A stretch of 64,000 nucleotides of DNA from Pseudomonas sp. FP2309. Its GTDB lineage: Bacteria > Pseudomonadota > Gammaproteobacteria > Pseudomonadales > Pseudomonadaceae. The notes below the pieces were generated by a model. The model saw only the letters and a program-made list of their open reading frames with translations, ran no database searches and was not told the DNA's origin. The translations under genes were made by a program, and so were the position numbers. The stretch covers positions 2,781,501-2,845,500 of the forward strand of contig NZ_CP117439.1 in NCBI RefSeq assembly GCF_030687575.1. The letters run 5' to 3'. Below, one piece after another: positions 8,205-16,742 of the stretch; positions within the stretch are counted from its first letter, which is position 1, and each line of letters starts with the position of its first letter.

Positions 8205-9572
8205 ATGCAATTTGCAGATAAAAAAGAGGCCGAAGACTATTTGGCCGCACACCCTGAAGTGCAGAGCATCGAGTTGTTTCTGCTCGATGCAAACGGTATT
8301 CCACGCGGCAAGTTACTGCATCGTGATGAGCTACTGGCGATCTACGAAAATGGTCGGCCGCTGCCAAGTTCCATTCTCGCCTTGACCGTGCAGGGTGAGG
8401 ATGTAGACGACACTGGTCTGGTCTGGGATGTCGCAGACGCGGATTGCTGGACCTACCCTTTGCCGGGCAGCCTGACCCTGCAACCCTGGCGTACCCAGCC
8501 CACCGGCCAGGTACAGGTGAGCATGCACCCGACCCAAGGTATTCCCGCCGCACCGGCCGACCCGCGTCATGTACTGGTGCAGACCATCGAACGGCTTAAA
8601 GCCGATGGATTCCATCCGGTCATGGCCGTGGAGTTGGAGTTTTACCTGCTGGACCAACAGCGCGACGTCAACGGTCGACCGCAGCCGGCGCAGCAAACCA
8701 ATGGTGTACGTCCGGTGGCTCCGCAGGTGTATGGCGTATACGAACTCGAACAGGTTCAACCGTTTCTTGATGACCTCTACGCAGCGTGCGCGCTGCAGGG
8801 GTTACCGGTGCGTACGGCGATCTCCGAGTATGCGCCGGGTCAGCTCGAATTGACGCTGGAGCATCGTTTTGACGCTCTTCAGGCCATCGATGAAGGCGTA
8901 CGTTACAAACGCCTGGTCAAAGGCGTGGCTAACAAACACGGGATGCAAGCGTGTTTCATGGCCAAGCCATTCAGCGATCAGGCCGGCAGCGGTATGCATT
9001 TGCACGTCAGCCTGGCCGATGAGCAGGGCAACAACCTGTATGCGAGCGAAGACCCGCAGGGCACGCCGCTGTTGCGTCACTCCATTGGCGGGATGATGGA
9101 CACTTTGTTTGACGCGCTGGCGATATTTTGCCCCCATGCCAACTCATATCGCAGGTTCCAGACCGGCAGCTACGCACCGTTGGCCAAGAGTTGGGGGGTT
9201 AACAACCGCACTGTATCGTTCCGCGTGCCTGGCGGCCCCGCGATAAGCCGTCACATCGAACACCGCATTTGCGGAGCCGATGCCAACCCCTATCTCGCCG
9301 CTGCCGCCGTACTGGCGGGTATTCACCACGGCATCACTCATCAAAGCGATCCCGGCGCGGCGATTGTGGGCAATGGCTATGAACAGGCGACTGAATTTCT
9401 ACCCACCGACTGGCTCACCGCATTGCAGGCGCTGCAACGTTCAACCTGGGCACGTGAGGCGCTGGGCGCTGAATTCCTGAAGGTGTTTCTGGCGATCAAG
9501 TGGCGCGAGTTCCGCACGTTCAACGCTGAAGTCGGCGAGCAGGACTGGCGCTGGTACCTCACCCACGCATAA
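8205..9572 (+). CDS. Glutamine-synthetase-family gamma-glutamylamide ligase
   Basis: A 455-residue member of the GlnA superfamily of the PuuA/PauA/IpuC kind. ATP-dependent gamma-glutamylation of an amine is the expected reaction. Visible features are the metal-binding VELEFYLL segment, GSGMHLHVSL, SWGVNNRTVSFRVPG and HRICGADANPYLAAAA. The adenylylation-site region of true GlnA is not apparent. GAGG before the ATG at 8205 supports this start over one seven codons upstream. With the aminotransferase and SDR it resembles a gamma-glutamylated amine degradation cassette, but the dedicated gamma-glutamyl hydrolase and dehydrogenase are not beside it. The amine is not identifiable. Confidence 0.82.
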   Translation: MQFADKKEAEDYLAAHPEVQSIELFLLDANGIPRGKLLHRDELLAIYENGRPLPSSILALTVQGEDVDDTGLVWDVADADCWTYPLPGSLTLQPWRTQPTGQVQVSMHPTQGIPAAPADPRHVLVQTIERLKADGFHPVMAVELEFYLLDQQRDVNGRPQPAQQTNGVRPVAPQVYGVYELEQVQPFLDDLYAACALQGLPVRTAISEYAPGQLELTLEHRFDALQAIDEGVRYKRLVKGVANKHGMQACFMAKPFSDQAGSGMHLHVSLADEQGNNLYASEDPQGTPLLRHSIGGMMDTLFDALAIFCPHANSYRRFQTGSYAPLAKSWGVNNRTVSFRVPGGPAISRHIEHRICGADANPYLAAAAVLAGIHHGITHQSDPGAAIVGNGYEQATEFLPTDWLTALQALQRSTWAREALGAEFLKVFLAIKWREFRTFNAEVGEQDWRWYLTHA

Positions 9573-9601
9573 GGGGGCTGCGGGGCGATCATTGCAAGGC
9601 A

Positions 9602-10357
9602 TCAGACGATACCGTCAATCACGATATGCCGTAGTCCACGACTGCACTGCTCAATCCGCGCCTCAACCTGGTAAACGCTGCGCAGCATCGTTTCGGTAAT
9701 CACCTCGTGGCACGGCCCACTACCTTGCGTGGTGCCGTCTGCGATGACGAGTACCTGATCGGCGAAGCGCAGCGCCTGGTTCAGATCGTGGATGGCGATG
9801 AACACAATCACCTCGCGTTTTCGGGCCAGGCTGCGCATGAAGTTCAGTACTTGAACCTGGCGATGCATGTCGAGGGCGCTGGTCGGCTCGTCCATCAGCA
9901 GTATTTCCGGTTCGCGCACCAGGGTTTGGGCGATGGACACCAGCTGTTGCTGACCGCCGCTGAGTTCACCCAGGTTGCGAAAGGACAGGTTGGCGATGCC
10001 CAGCGCGGCGAGAATCTCGTCGACCAGTTCCAGTTCGTCATCATGCACGACCCATCCAGGGGTCAGTTGTTTGCGCGCCAGCAACACTGATTCATACACC
10101 GTCAACCGCGCACTGGCGTTCAGCCCCTGGGGCATATAACTGATGCCCGTCAGGCCTTTTTTTGAGTCCTGCAGGATCACCTGACCGGGGCCGTCGATCA
10201 GCCCGGCCATTCGTTTGAACAGCGTCGACTTGCCTGCCGCGTTGGGCCCGACCACGGCGACCACCTGACCGCCGAAAAACGCCGCCGTCGAGACATCACG
10301 CAGGATCTCGCGCTGGCCGTAGCGGGCACCCAGCGTCTCCAGTTGCAGCTTCACCAT
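9602..10357 (-). CDS. Iron-siderophore ABC importer, ATP-binding protein (FecE/FepC-like)
   Basis: A 251-residue ABC ATPase with Walker A GPNAAGKST (residues 37-45), Q-loop YMPQG, signature LSGGQQQ, Walker B LLMDEPTSALD and the H-loop in IAIHDLNQ. Family size and sequence fit the ATPases of vitamin B12/siderophore importers. Its start overlaps the permease stop by 7 nt, so the two are translationally coupled. It is the last gene of the receptor-SBP-permease-ATPase operon and energises uptake of the siderophore made by the adjacent cluster. Confidence 0.93.
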   Translation of the reverse strand: MVKLQLETLGARYGQREILRDVSTAAFFGGQVVAVVGPNAAGKSTLFKRMAGLIDGPGQVILQDSKKGLTGISYMPQGLNASARLTVYESVLLARKQLTPGWVVHDDELELVDEILAALGIANLSFRNLGELSGGQQQLVSIAQTLVREPEILLMDEPTSALDMHRQVQVLNFMRSLARKREVIVFIAIHDLNQALRFADQVLVIADGTTQGSGPCHEVITETMLRSVYQVEARIEQCSRGLRHIVIDGIV

Positions 10358-11412
10358 GAGTTTTTCTTCCCGCCGAGTATCAGAGATATGAAGAACGGCA
10401 CGCCAATCAGCGAAGTGACCACGCCGATGGGAAATATTGCACCGGGGATCAGGGTTTTGCTGACCACGGAGCTGGCCGACAGAATCAACGAGCCGGTCAG
10501 CAAGGAGGCCGGCAGGAAGAACCGCTGGTCCTCACCGATCAGCATGCGCGCGATGTGCGGACCCACCAGCCCGATGAAGCCGATCGTGCCGACAAATGCC
10601 ACGGGAAACGAGGCCAGCAGACTGACCATGATCAGTGTCTGAAAGCGCAGGCTGCGTACGTTGATGCCGAAACTGGCGGCCTTGTCGTCGCCCAGGCGCA
10701 GGGCAGTCAGGGCCCAGGCGCGTTTGGCGAATATCGGCAGGGTGATCAGGATCACCAGACAGATAATCCCAAGCTTGGGCCACGTCGCTTTGGTCAGGCT
10801 GCCCATGGTCCAGAACACCACGGCGGCCACGGCTTGTTCGGTGGCGAAGAACTGCACCAGTGCCAGCAGCGCATTGAAGGTGAACACCAGCGCTATACCG
10901 AGCAACACGATGGTTTCGGCGGTGACGCCGCGGCGCATGCTCAGAAAGTGGATCAGCAGCGCCGAGAGCATGGCCATGATGAACGCGTTCAGCGGCACCA
11001 TGAATTGCGCCGCCAGCGGGAACAGCGCCACGCCGAACGCCAACCCCAACGCCGCGCCGAAGCTGGCGGCGGCGGAAATGCCCAAGGTGAACGGGCTGGC
11101 CAACGGGTTGTTGAGGATCGTCTGCATTTGCGCGCCGGCCAGCGACAACGCTGCGCCGACGGCAACCGCCATCAATGCCACGGGCAAGCGGATATCCCAC
11201 ATCACCACGCGCACCTGCGGTGAAGCGCTGTCCGGCGAAAACAGTGCGCCGAGCACTTCGCTGAGGCTGTAGCTCGCCGGCCCCAGCGCCAGGTCGAGCA
11301 GCACACTGCACATCAAGGCCGTAACCAGCCCGCAAAGAATCAGGCGTTTACGCAACACCAGACGACGGTACGTCTCGCGCTGCATGACCACGGTGTCGGT
11401 CAATGAGCTCAT
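10351..11412 (-). CDS. Iron-siderophore ABC importer, FecCD-type permease
   Basis: A 353-residue inner-membrane permease of the FecCD/BtuC family with about ten hydrophobic segments. It carries the typical LSLAGAQMQTILNNPLASPFTLG region near residue 90 and the C-terminal GFIGLVGPHIARMLIGEDQR coupling-helix motif. Only one FecCD gene is present, so the channel is expected to be a homodimer with two copies of the ATPase. It overlaps the binding-protein gene by 4 nt (ATGA) upstream and the ATPase gene by 7 nt downstream. Confidence 0.93.
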   Translation of the reverse strand: MSSLTDTVVMQRETYRRLVLRKRLILCGLVTALMCSVLLDLALGPASYSLSEVLGALFSPDSASPQVRVVMWDIRLPVALMAVAVGAALSLAGAQMQTILNNPLASPFTLGISAAASFGAALGLAFGVALFPLAAQFMVPLNAFIMAMLSALLIHFLSMRRGVTAETIVLLGIALVFTFNALLALVQFFATEQAVAAVVFWTMGSLTKATWPKLGIICLVILITLPIFAKRAWALTALRLGDDKAASFGINVRSLRFQTLIMVSLLASFPVAFVGTIGFIGLVGPHIARMLIGEDQRFFLPASLLTGSLILSASSVVSKTLIPGAIFPIGVVTSLIGVPFFISLILGGKKNSW

Positions 11413-12590
11413 GGCTTGACCTCGGGTTGGCGCAGGCTGACAAAGTAACCTGGCTCGTACGGCACCGGCAGGAAGCGCTCATGCAGTTCGCGAAATGACG
11501 CGTCAGGATCAAGGTCGGCAAACAGCTGCGGATGGAACCATTTGGCCAGTTGCTGAATCGCGACGAATTGGTAGGGACTGTTATAGAACTGATGCCAGAT
11601 CGCGTGGAAGGCTTGAGTTTCCTGGGCCTGGATGCCGGCGTAGGCCGGACGCCCGGTGTACCACGCGAGTTTTTTTCGGGCTTGTGTCATGTCCGCGCCG
11701 GGACCGACGCCGACCCAGTGGCCGCCGGGGGCAAAAGCTTCCCAGTTGGCGGTGGTGACCACCACGTGCGCAGGGTTGGCAACGATGACCTGCTCGGGGT
11801 TCAACTGGCCGAACGTCGTCGTAATGATGCGGCGGGCAATGTTGTCGCCACCGGCCATTTCGACGAACAGGCCAAAGTTTTCATTGCCGAAACTCAGGCA
11901 GCAATCATCGGTATAGCCACCGATGCGCTCAATGAACACGCGGGGGCGGGGCGGATGTTGTTTCTCGATGATGTCGGTGACGCGATGAATCTGCTGGTTA
12001 CGAAAATCGATGAAGGCTTCGGCTCTTTGCTCCTTGCCGAACAGTTGGCCGAACAGGCGCATGGTCGGCTCGGTGTTCTGCATGGGATTGTTGCGAAAGT
12101 CGACGTACACCACCGGGATGCCCAGGGTGTCGAGCTTTTCGATGTAACGCGCATCTTCGGTGGCGTGCTGCGCCTCGATGTTGAGGATGATCACGTCAGG
12201 GCGCTGCGAGATGGCCTGCTCGATGTCAAAAGTCCCGTCCTCAAACCCGCCGAAGGTAGGGATCTTGGCAATGTCGGGGAATTTGCGCAGGTAGGCGTTG
12301 TAGGTGTCCGGGTCGGACTGGATCAGGTCCTTGCGCCAGCCGACGATGCGCTCGATGGGGTTTTGTGTGTCGAGGGCGGCAACCAGATACAACTGCCGGC
12401 CTTCGCCGAGGATGACCCGTCTGACTGGCAGATGAACCTTGACCTTGCGACCCAAAAGATCGGTGACTTCGGTACGCGCCGCGTCTGTTTCGGTGGCGTG
12501 GGCACTGCGGGGCGCCAGCGAGAGCAGGCTCAGCAGTGCTGCCAGTAACAGCGCAGCAAACGCGAGGCTGCGTCGATCAAAAATCACCAT
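11409..12590 (-). CDS. Periplasmic siderophore-binding protein (FecB/FhuD-like)
   Basis: A 393-residue class III substrate-binding protein. It has a basic N-terminus and a hydrophobic stretch (residues 8-25) ending in AHA, a signal peptide, then the VTDLLGRKV opening typical of iron-complex binding proteins, and two lobes around a long helix. It is larger than FhuD/FecB (about 300 residues). An earlier TTG start is possible, but the ATG at 12590 has AAAGG upstream and gives a clean signal peptide. It collects the ferric siderophore from the TonB receptor encoded just upstream (62 bp) and hands it to the FecCD permease. Confidence 0.85.
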   Translation of the reverse strand: MVIFDRRSLAFAALLLAALLSLLSLAPRSAHATETDAARTEVTDLLGRKVKVHLPVRRVILGEGRQLYLVAALDTQNPIERIVGWRKDLIQSDPDTYNAYLRKFPDIAKIPTFGGFEDGTFDIEQAISQRPDVIILNIEAQHATEDARYIEKLDTLGIPVVYVDFRNNPMQNTEPTMRLFGQLFGKEQRAEAFIDFRNQQIHRVTDIIEKQHPPRPRVFIERIGGYTDDCCLSFGNENFGLFVEMAGGDNIARRIITTTFGQLNPEQVIVANPAHVVVTTANWEAFAPGGHWVGVGPGADMTQARKKLAWYTGRPAYAGIQAQETQAFHAIWHQFYNSPYQFVAIQQLAKWFHPQLFADLDPDASFRELHERFLPVPYEPGYFVSLRQPEVKP

Positions 12591-12652
12591 GGTCAAAGCC
12601 TTTGCAAAAGTCAGTTCGGTCAACGGCTCACACCGTCGTCCGCCTGAACGTT

Positions 12653-15067
12653 TCAGAAATCGACAGTCGCCGAGAGTAATAAGGTGCGCGGTGAACCTTG
12701 GGAGAACGCGCCATAAGAGGCGACGCCCGACCAGTATTTGTGGTCGAACACGTTCTGCACGGTGGCGCGGAACGTGGTCGGCCGTTCTTCGATGCGGGTG
12801 GTGTAGCGTGCGCCAACATCGAAACGGGTCCAGTCATCCAGTTTTTGCGTGTTGGCCTGGTCCACGTACTGGCTGCCGGTGTGGATAGCGCCACCGGTCA
12901 ACGTCAGTCCTTCGACCCACGTGGTATCCCATTCAGCCCACAGGTTGGCCTGTACGTCGGGTACGCCGACCGGTCTATTGCCACGGTTGGCGGCCACGCC
13001 GGTTTTGCGAAGTTCGGCATTGAGCAGGGTCACACCACCGAGCACACGCGTGCCCGGCGTGACTTCGCCGAACACATTCAGCTCGAGCCCGCGATTGCGT
13101 TGTTCGCCCTGAACCGAAAAAACGCCGGAGGTCAGTTCGCCGCTGGGTTTGGTGATCTGAAACAGGCTGAGGGTGGCGGTGAAGGTGCCGTAGTCGGCCT
13201 TGACCCCCAGTTCATGTTGACGGGAAACGTAAGGGGCGAAAATCTCGCCGGCATTGGACGCGGTGGAGGGCGCGACGTCGCCCTTGCTCAGGCCTTCAAT
13301 GTAGTTGTAGTAGAACGCAACGTGATCCCAGGGCTTGAGTACTGCGCCGAACAACGGTGTGGTTCGGCCGTCATCGTAGGACGTGGTAACGACGCCGGAG
13401 GCCGTGTAGTTGTTCGATTTGATGTTTTGTTTGCGCACACCGACGGTCATTTGTGCACGGTCATCCAGAATCGACAGCGTGTCAGCCAGCGCCACGCCGG
13501 TCAGTTCGCTGTCGGATACTTTTGGCGTGCCCGGCTCGGGGATGTAAGGCTTCGGGCGATCCACCGGGTGATAGATATTGGAAAGGATCGGCTCGCCGGA
13601 AATGATCCCGCGAGACAGCGTGTCGTGGTAACGGCTGACCTGCAACACCGCGCGATGATTGATCGGCCCGCTGTCGAAACGCAGGCGCGCCCCGGCGTCG
13701 ACGGTGTAGCGCTTGACGTCGAACTTGTAGTAACCGGGGACCGACGAGGTGTCGCCGGCAGCGTTGGTGATGGTTGGGGTCTGGTCCGACATCCGCGCAA
13801 CCTCCGATTTGCCGCCGCCTGCGTGAGCGAACAAGGTCAGGGCGTCGCTGAGGTCGTATTCGCCGCTGAGCAACGCTGATTTGTCGCGCGTTGTCGACCA
13901 CCCCCACTCCTGACTGACATTGGTGCGACCGTTGGCGGCGGAGGGAATGTCCACGCCCGAAGCGATCAAAAACGGTCGTGAGGCAGCGTCGAAGCGTTCT
14001 TTCTGGTTGAGCCAATCAAAGGTAGTGCGCAGGCGTTCGCCCTGATAATCAAGGGAAATGGCGCCGATATCGACATGGCGCGACTGCGCGTCGATCACCG
14101 TATCTCCCAGTTGTGTGCTGCCGTTCAAGCGCACGCCGAAGCGGCGCTCTTCACCAAAGCGCCGACTGACGTCGAGGTGTCCACCGAGCTGCGAGTTCAT
14201 GCCGTAACTGCTGGTAAAACGGGTCAGGTCTTCGTCGAGGGAACGCTTGGGCACGACGTTGATAACGCCGCCGACGGCATTGTTCGGTGACATTCCGTAG
14301 AGCAGGGCGCCCGGGCCTTTGATCAGTTCGATACGTTCGGCGTATTCGGTGAACACCCGATAGTTGGGCGCGACACCGTACACGCCGTCGAATGCCAGTT
14401 CCCCCAAATTGCCTTCGCCGACGGGAAAGCCGCGAATAAAAAACGAGTCGACAATGCCGCCGGTCTGGCCGGTGGCGCGTACCGATGAATCGCGCTCCAG
14501 GACGTCGCCAACGGTAACGGCCTGTTGATCCTTGATCAGTGCCGAGGTGTAGGTGCTGACGCTGAATGGCGCGTCCATCACATCGGTATTGCCCAGAATG
14601 CCCAATCGTCCGCCATCGGCCACCTGGCCGCCGGCATAGACCTGTGGCAACGAATCGGCACGCTTTTCAACGCCGATGATCGCTGTCTCATCCAGTGTCA
14701 CGCGGCGCGTCACCAGCGTGTAACTGCCGTCGCTGCGTAGCACCATGTCCAGGCCACTGCCTTCGAGCAAGCGATTGACCGCCGCCTGGGTAGAGAACTC
14801 GCCGACCAGCGCGGGGCTGGTCAGGCCTTCGGCCAACGAGGGCTGGAACGACAGGGCGATGCCGGCATCCACGGCGAAACTCGACAGCGTGGCACCGAGG
14901 GGCCCGGCGGGGATGTTGTAACTGCGGACCGCGACAGCGTCCAGTTGCACCGGCACGATGGCCAAGGCAAACGGGCAAATGGCACCGATAAGGACAAGGC
15001 TTAACAACGCACTGCGAACAACGGGCTTGAGCAGACGATCCGGGCGCAGCAGGCGTGCAGCGAGCAT
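12653..15067 (-). CDS. TonB-dependent ferric-siderophore receptor with signalling domain (FecA type)
   Basis: An 804-residue outer-membrane receptor. It has a signal peptide (to about residue 35) and then an STN (secretin/TonB short N-terminal) signalling domain, roughly residues 45-125. A plug domain follows with TGQTGGIVDSFFIRGFP and LIKGPGALLYG, then a 22-strand barrel ending in a terminal Phe (VDF). The STN domain is what lets FecA/FpvA-type receptors signal through FecR to an ECF sigma factor, and fecR and fecI lie immediately upstream. A paralogue without the STN domain lies at 26769-29003, with near-identical plug segments. The promoter element at 15115-15141 precedes it. Confidence 0.93.
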   Translation of the reverse strand: MLAARLLRPDRLLKPVVRSALLSLVLIGAICPFALAIVPVQLDAVAVRSYNIPAGPLGATLSSFAVDAGIALSFQPSLAEGLTSPALVGEFSTQAAVNRLLEGSGLDMVLRSDGSYTLVTRRVTLDETAIIGVEKRADSLPQVYAGGQVADGGRLGILGNTDVMDAPFSVSTYTSALIKDQQAVTVGDVLERDSSVRATGQTGGIVDSFFIRGFPVGEGNLGELAFDGVYGVAPNYRVFTEYAERIELIKGPGALLYGMSPNNAVGGVINVVPKRSLDEDLTRFTSSYGMNSQLGGHLDVSRRFGEERRFGVRLNGSTQLGDTVIDAQSRHVDIGAISLDYQGERLRTTFDWLNQKERFDAASRPFLIASGVDIPSAANGRTNVSQEWGWSTTRDKSALLSGEYDLSDALTLFAHAGGGKSEVARMSDQTPTITNAAGDTSSVPGYYKFDVKRYTVDAGARLRFDSGPINHRAVLQVSRYHDTLSRGIISGEPILSNIYHPVDRPKPYIPEPGTPKVSDSELTGVALADTLSILDDRAQMTVGVRKQNIKSNNYTASGVVTTSYDDGRTTPLFGAVLKPWDHVAFYYNYIEGLSKGDVAPSTASNAGEIFAPYVSRQHELGVKADYGTFTATLSLFQITKPSGELTSGVFSVQGEQRNRGLELNVFGEVTPGTRVLGGVTLLNAELRKTGVAANRGNRPVGVPDVQANLWAEWDTTWVEGLTLTGGAIHTGSQYVDQANTQKLDDWTRFDVGARYTTRIEERPTTFRATVQNVFDHKYWSGVASYGAFSQGSPRTLLLSATVDF

Positions 15068-15114
15068 GGATGAGTGAGCCTATGAACAGGACGGAAAAGT
15101 GCTTCAACCTACAA

Positions 15115-15141
15115 GCCAGTCGAGATCAAAAAAAGTATCAC
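15115..15141 (-). promoter_or_regulatory. Putative FecI-type ECF promoter of receptor 1
   Basis: Minus-strand element GTGATAC, T7, GATC, TCGACTGGC. The same GTGATAC-N11-TCGACTGGC occurs before the paralogous receptor at 26695-26721. In both cases the element ends exactly 47 bp before the start codon. Conservation of both boxes, the T-run, the internal spacing and the distance argues for a promoter read by the adjacent FecI-like sigma factor. Confidence 0.7.
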
Positions 15142-15163
15142 CGGTCGGCAACTATTTTTTGAC

Positions 15164-16141
15164 TCAGGCGGGCGAGAGCATGACCCAGTAGCCATTCAAA
15201 TGGCCGCTGACGAGAATCGGATAGGTTTGCGCGAGCATGTTCAACGTGCGCTGGCTGTCGCTGATGGGGTACGCGCCGGAAATGCGCAGATCGGCCAGTG
15301 CCGGATCGAGGCGCACGAAGCCACGGCGGTAGCGCGTCAGTTCGGCGACGAAATCGGCCAGGCGCATGTTGTCTGCCATCAGCATGCCGTGGGTCCAGGC
15401 GCCGACGTAGCGGTCGGCGACGCTGAGCGGGCCAAAGGTATAGGCAGAAAAGTCAGTGCGTTGACCGGCATTGATGATCAGCGGTGTGCCTTGGCGATTC
15501 TGCGCAAGCTCGACTTTCACCGCGCCTTCCAGCACGACCAGGTGTGTACGAGGTTGCTGTTCTCGAACGGTAAACCGCGTGCCCAGCGCCTGCATGCGGC
15601 CCTGACGGGTGCTGACCAGAAAGGGGCGGGGCAGCGGTGAACGGTCCGGTGCGGTTTGCACCAGGATTTCACCTTCGCGCAGGTGGATGAGGCGTTGGTT
15701 GGCGTCGAACAGCACGTCGACGGCGGTGTCGGTGTTCAGGGTGATTTTCGAGCCATCGGCCAGCGTCAGTTCGCGCTGTTGACCGACGGCCGTGTGGAAG
15801 TCGGCGGACCATTGCTGCGATTCAGCCAGTTTCCAGCTGCCCCAACCGGCCGGCAGGATCGCCAGGATCATCGCCAGTTTGCCCAGCGCCGCGCGCCGTT
15901 CCGGACTGCTGGGGCGATCGAGTGCCGACATGGCCAGTGACGGTGGCAAGCCGCCGAGTTTGGTTTGCAGCAACTGTGCACGCGACCAGGCCCTGCTGCG
16001 TTCGGGCGTACTGACTTTCCAGGCCTCCCATTCGGCACGTTCGGTGTCACTGAGTGCGCTTTCACTCATGCGGATCAACCAGTCCGCCGCTTCTTCCAGG
16101 GACTGGTGATCGGGGTTCGGTTCATTGCGCCGTGTGCGCAT
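15164..16141 (-). CDS. fecR: FecR-type anti-sigma factor
   Basis: A 325-residue FecR homologue: N-terminal cytoplasmic DUF4880-like segment (AADWLIRMSESALSDTERAEW near residues 18-38), one membrane segment near residues 88-105, and a periplasmic FecR domain with GEILVQT, TRQGRMQALGTRF and VLEGAVKV motifs. It passes the signal from the STN domain of the receptor to the ECF sigma factor. Its ATG follows the fecI stop with no gap, and the receptor gene begins 96 bp beyond its stop. This is the canonical cell-surface-signalling order. Confidence 0.92.
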   Translation of the reverse strand: MRTRRNEPNPDHQSLEEAADWLIRMSESALSDTERAEWEAWKVSTPERSRAWSRAQLLQTKLGGLPPSLAMSALDRPSSPERRAALGKLAMILAILPAGWGSWKLAESQQWSADFHTAVGQQRELTLADGSKITLNTDTAVDVLFDANQRLIHLREGEILVQTAPDRSPLPRPFLVSTRQGRMQALGTRFTVREQQPRTHLVVLEGAVKVELAQNRQGTPLIINAGQRTDFSAYTFGPLSVADRYVGAWTHGMLMADNMRLADFVAELTRYRRGFVRLDPALADLRISGAYPISDSQRTLNMLAQTYPILVSGHLNGYWVMLSPA

Positions 16142-16657
16142 TCATTCCACCAGCAACAGGCACTGCACGAAGGCTTGCTTCATGTAGCGTTTGACGGTGA
16201 TCAGCGAAACGCCCAATTGCTCGGCGATGTCGTCGTATTTAAGGCCGCTGATCTGCGACAGAAGAAATGCGCGTTTGACCAGCGGTGGCAGGGCGTCGAG
16301 CATCGCGTCGATTTCGTGCAGCGTTTCCAGCACCATGAACCGCAGTTCCGGCGAGGGCGCTTGCTGCGCGGGCATGTGAGCGAGGGCATCAAGGTAGGCG
16401 CGCTCCAGTGCCTTACGCTGATACCAGTTGACCAGTATGCCTTTGGCCACACAGCTCAGGTACGCACGGGGTTGCTCGATAACGGTGACCTGGGAGGCGA
16501 GGATGCGGGTGAACGTATCCTGCGCCAGATCCGCCGCATCCATGGCGTTACCCAGTTTTTTTCTCAGCGTCGCATACAGCCAACCGTGATGGCCGCTGTA
16601 CAGGGCTTCGATCGCGCGCAGGTGGTTGTCATTATTCGCGGGAAGGGTTTCGCTCAT
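16142..16657 (-). CDS. fecI: FecI-type extracytoplasmic-function sigma factor
   Basis: A 171-residue ECF sigma factor with region 2 (DAADLAQDTFTRIL near residues 40-53, then PRAYLSCVAKGILVNWYQR) and region 4 (LPPLVKRAFLLSQISGLKYDDIAEQLGVS). It is the iron-starvation type that partners a FecR protein. It probably drives transcription of the two TonB receptor genes that share the GTGATAC/TCGACTGG element. A Fur-box-like palindrome sits 20-38 bp before the start, so expression should rise under iron limitation. Confidence 0.93.
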   Translation of the reverse strand: MSETLPANNDNHLRAIEALYSGHHGWLYATLRKKLGNAMDAADLAQDTFTRILASQVTVIEQPRAYLSCVAKGILVNWYQRKALERAYLDALAHMPAQQAPSPELRFMVLETLHEIDAMLDALPPLVKRAFLLSQISGLKYDDIAEQLGVSLITVKRYMKQAFVQCLLLVE

Positions 16658-16676
16658 GGCTGCAAATATTCATGCA

Positions 16677-16695
16677 ATTGAGAAGTATTCCCAAT
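16677..16695 (-). promoter_or_regulatory. Fur box before fecI
   Basis: A 19-bp inverted repeat, ATTGAGAA-GTA-TTCCCAAT, with 7 of 8 pairs symmetric. It matches the Pseudomonas Fur consensus core TGAGAAT-N-ATTCTCA well. It lies between the biosynthetic operon end and the fecI start. Confidence 0.7.
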
Positions 16696-16742
16696 GCTAG
16701 TTTACAACCCTGCTGCGACGCAAGCGCCGATTGATCTGCTGG

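Noticed and set aside
12698..13879. A 393-codon plus-strand frame inside the receptor gene
   Set aside because: Antisense shadow; the minus strand encodes an intact TonB receptor with plug and barrel motifs.
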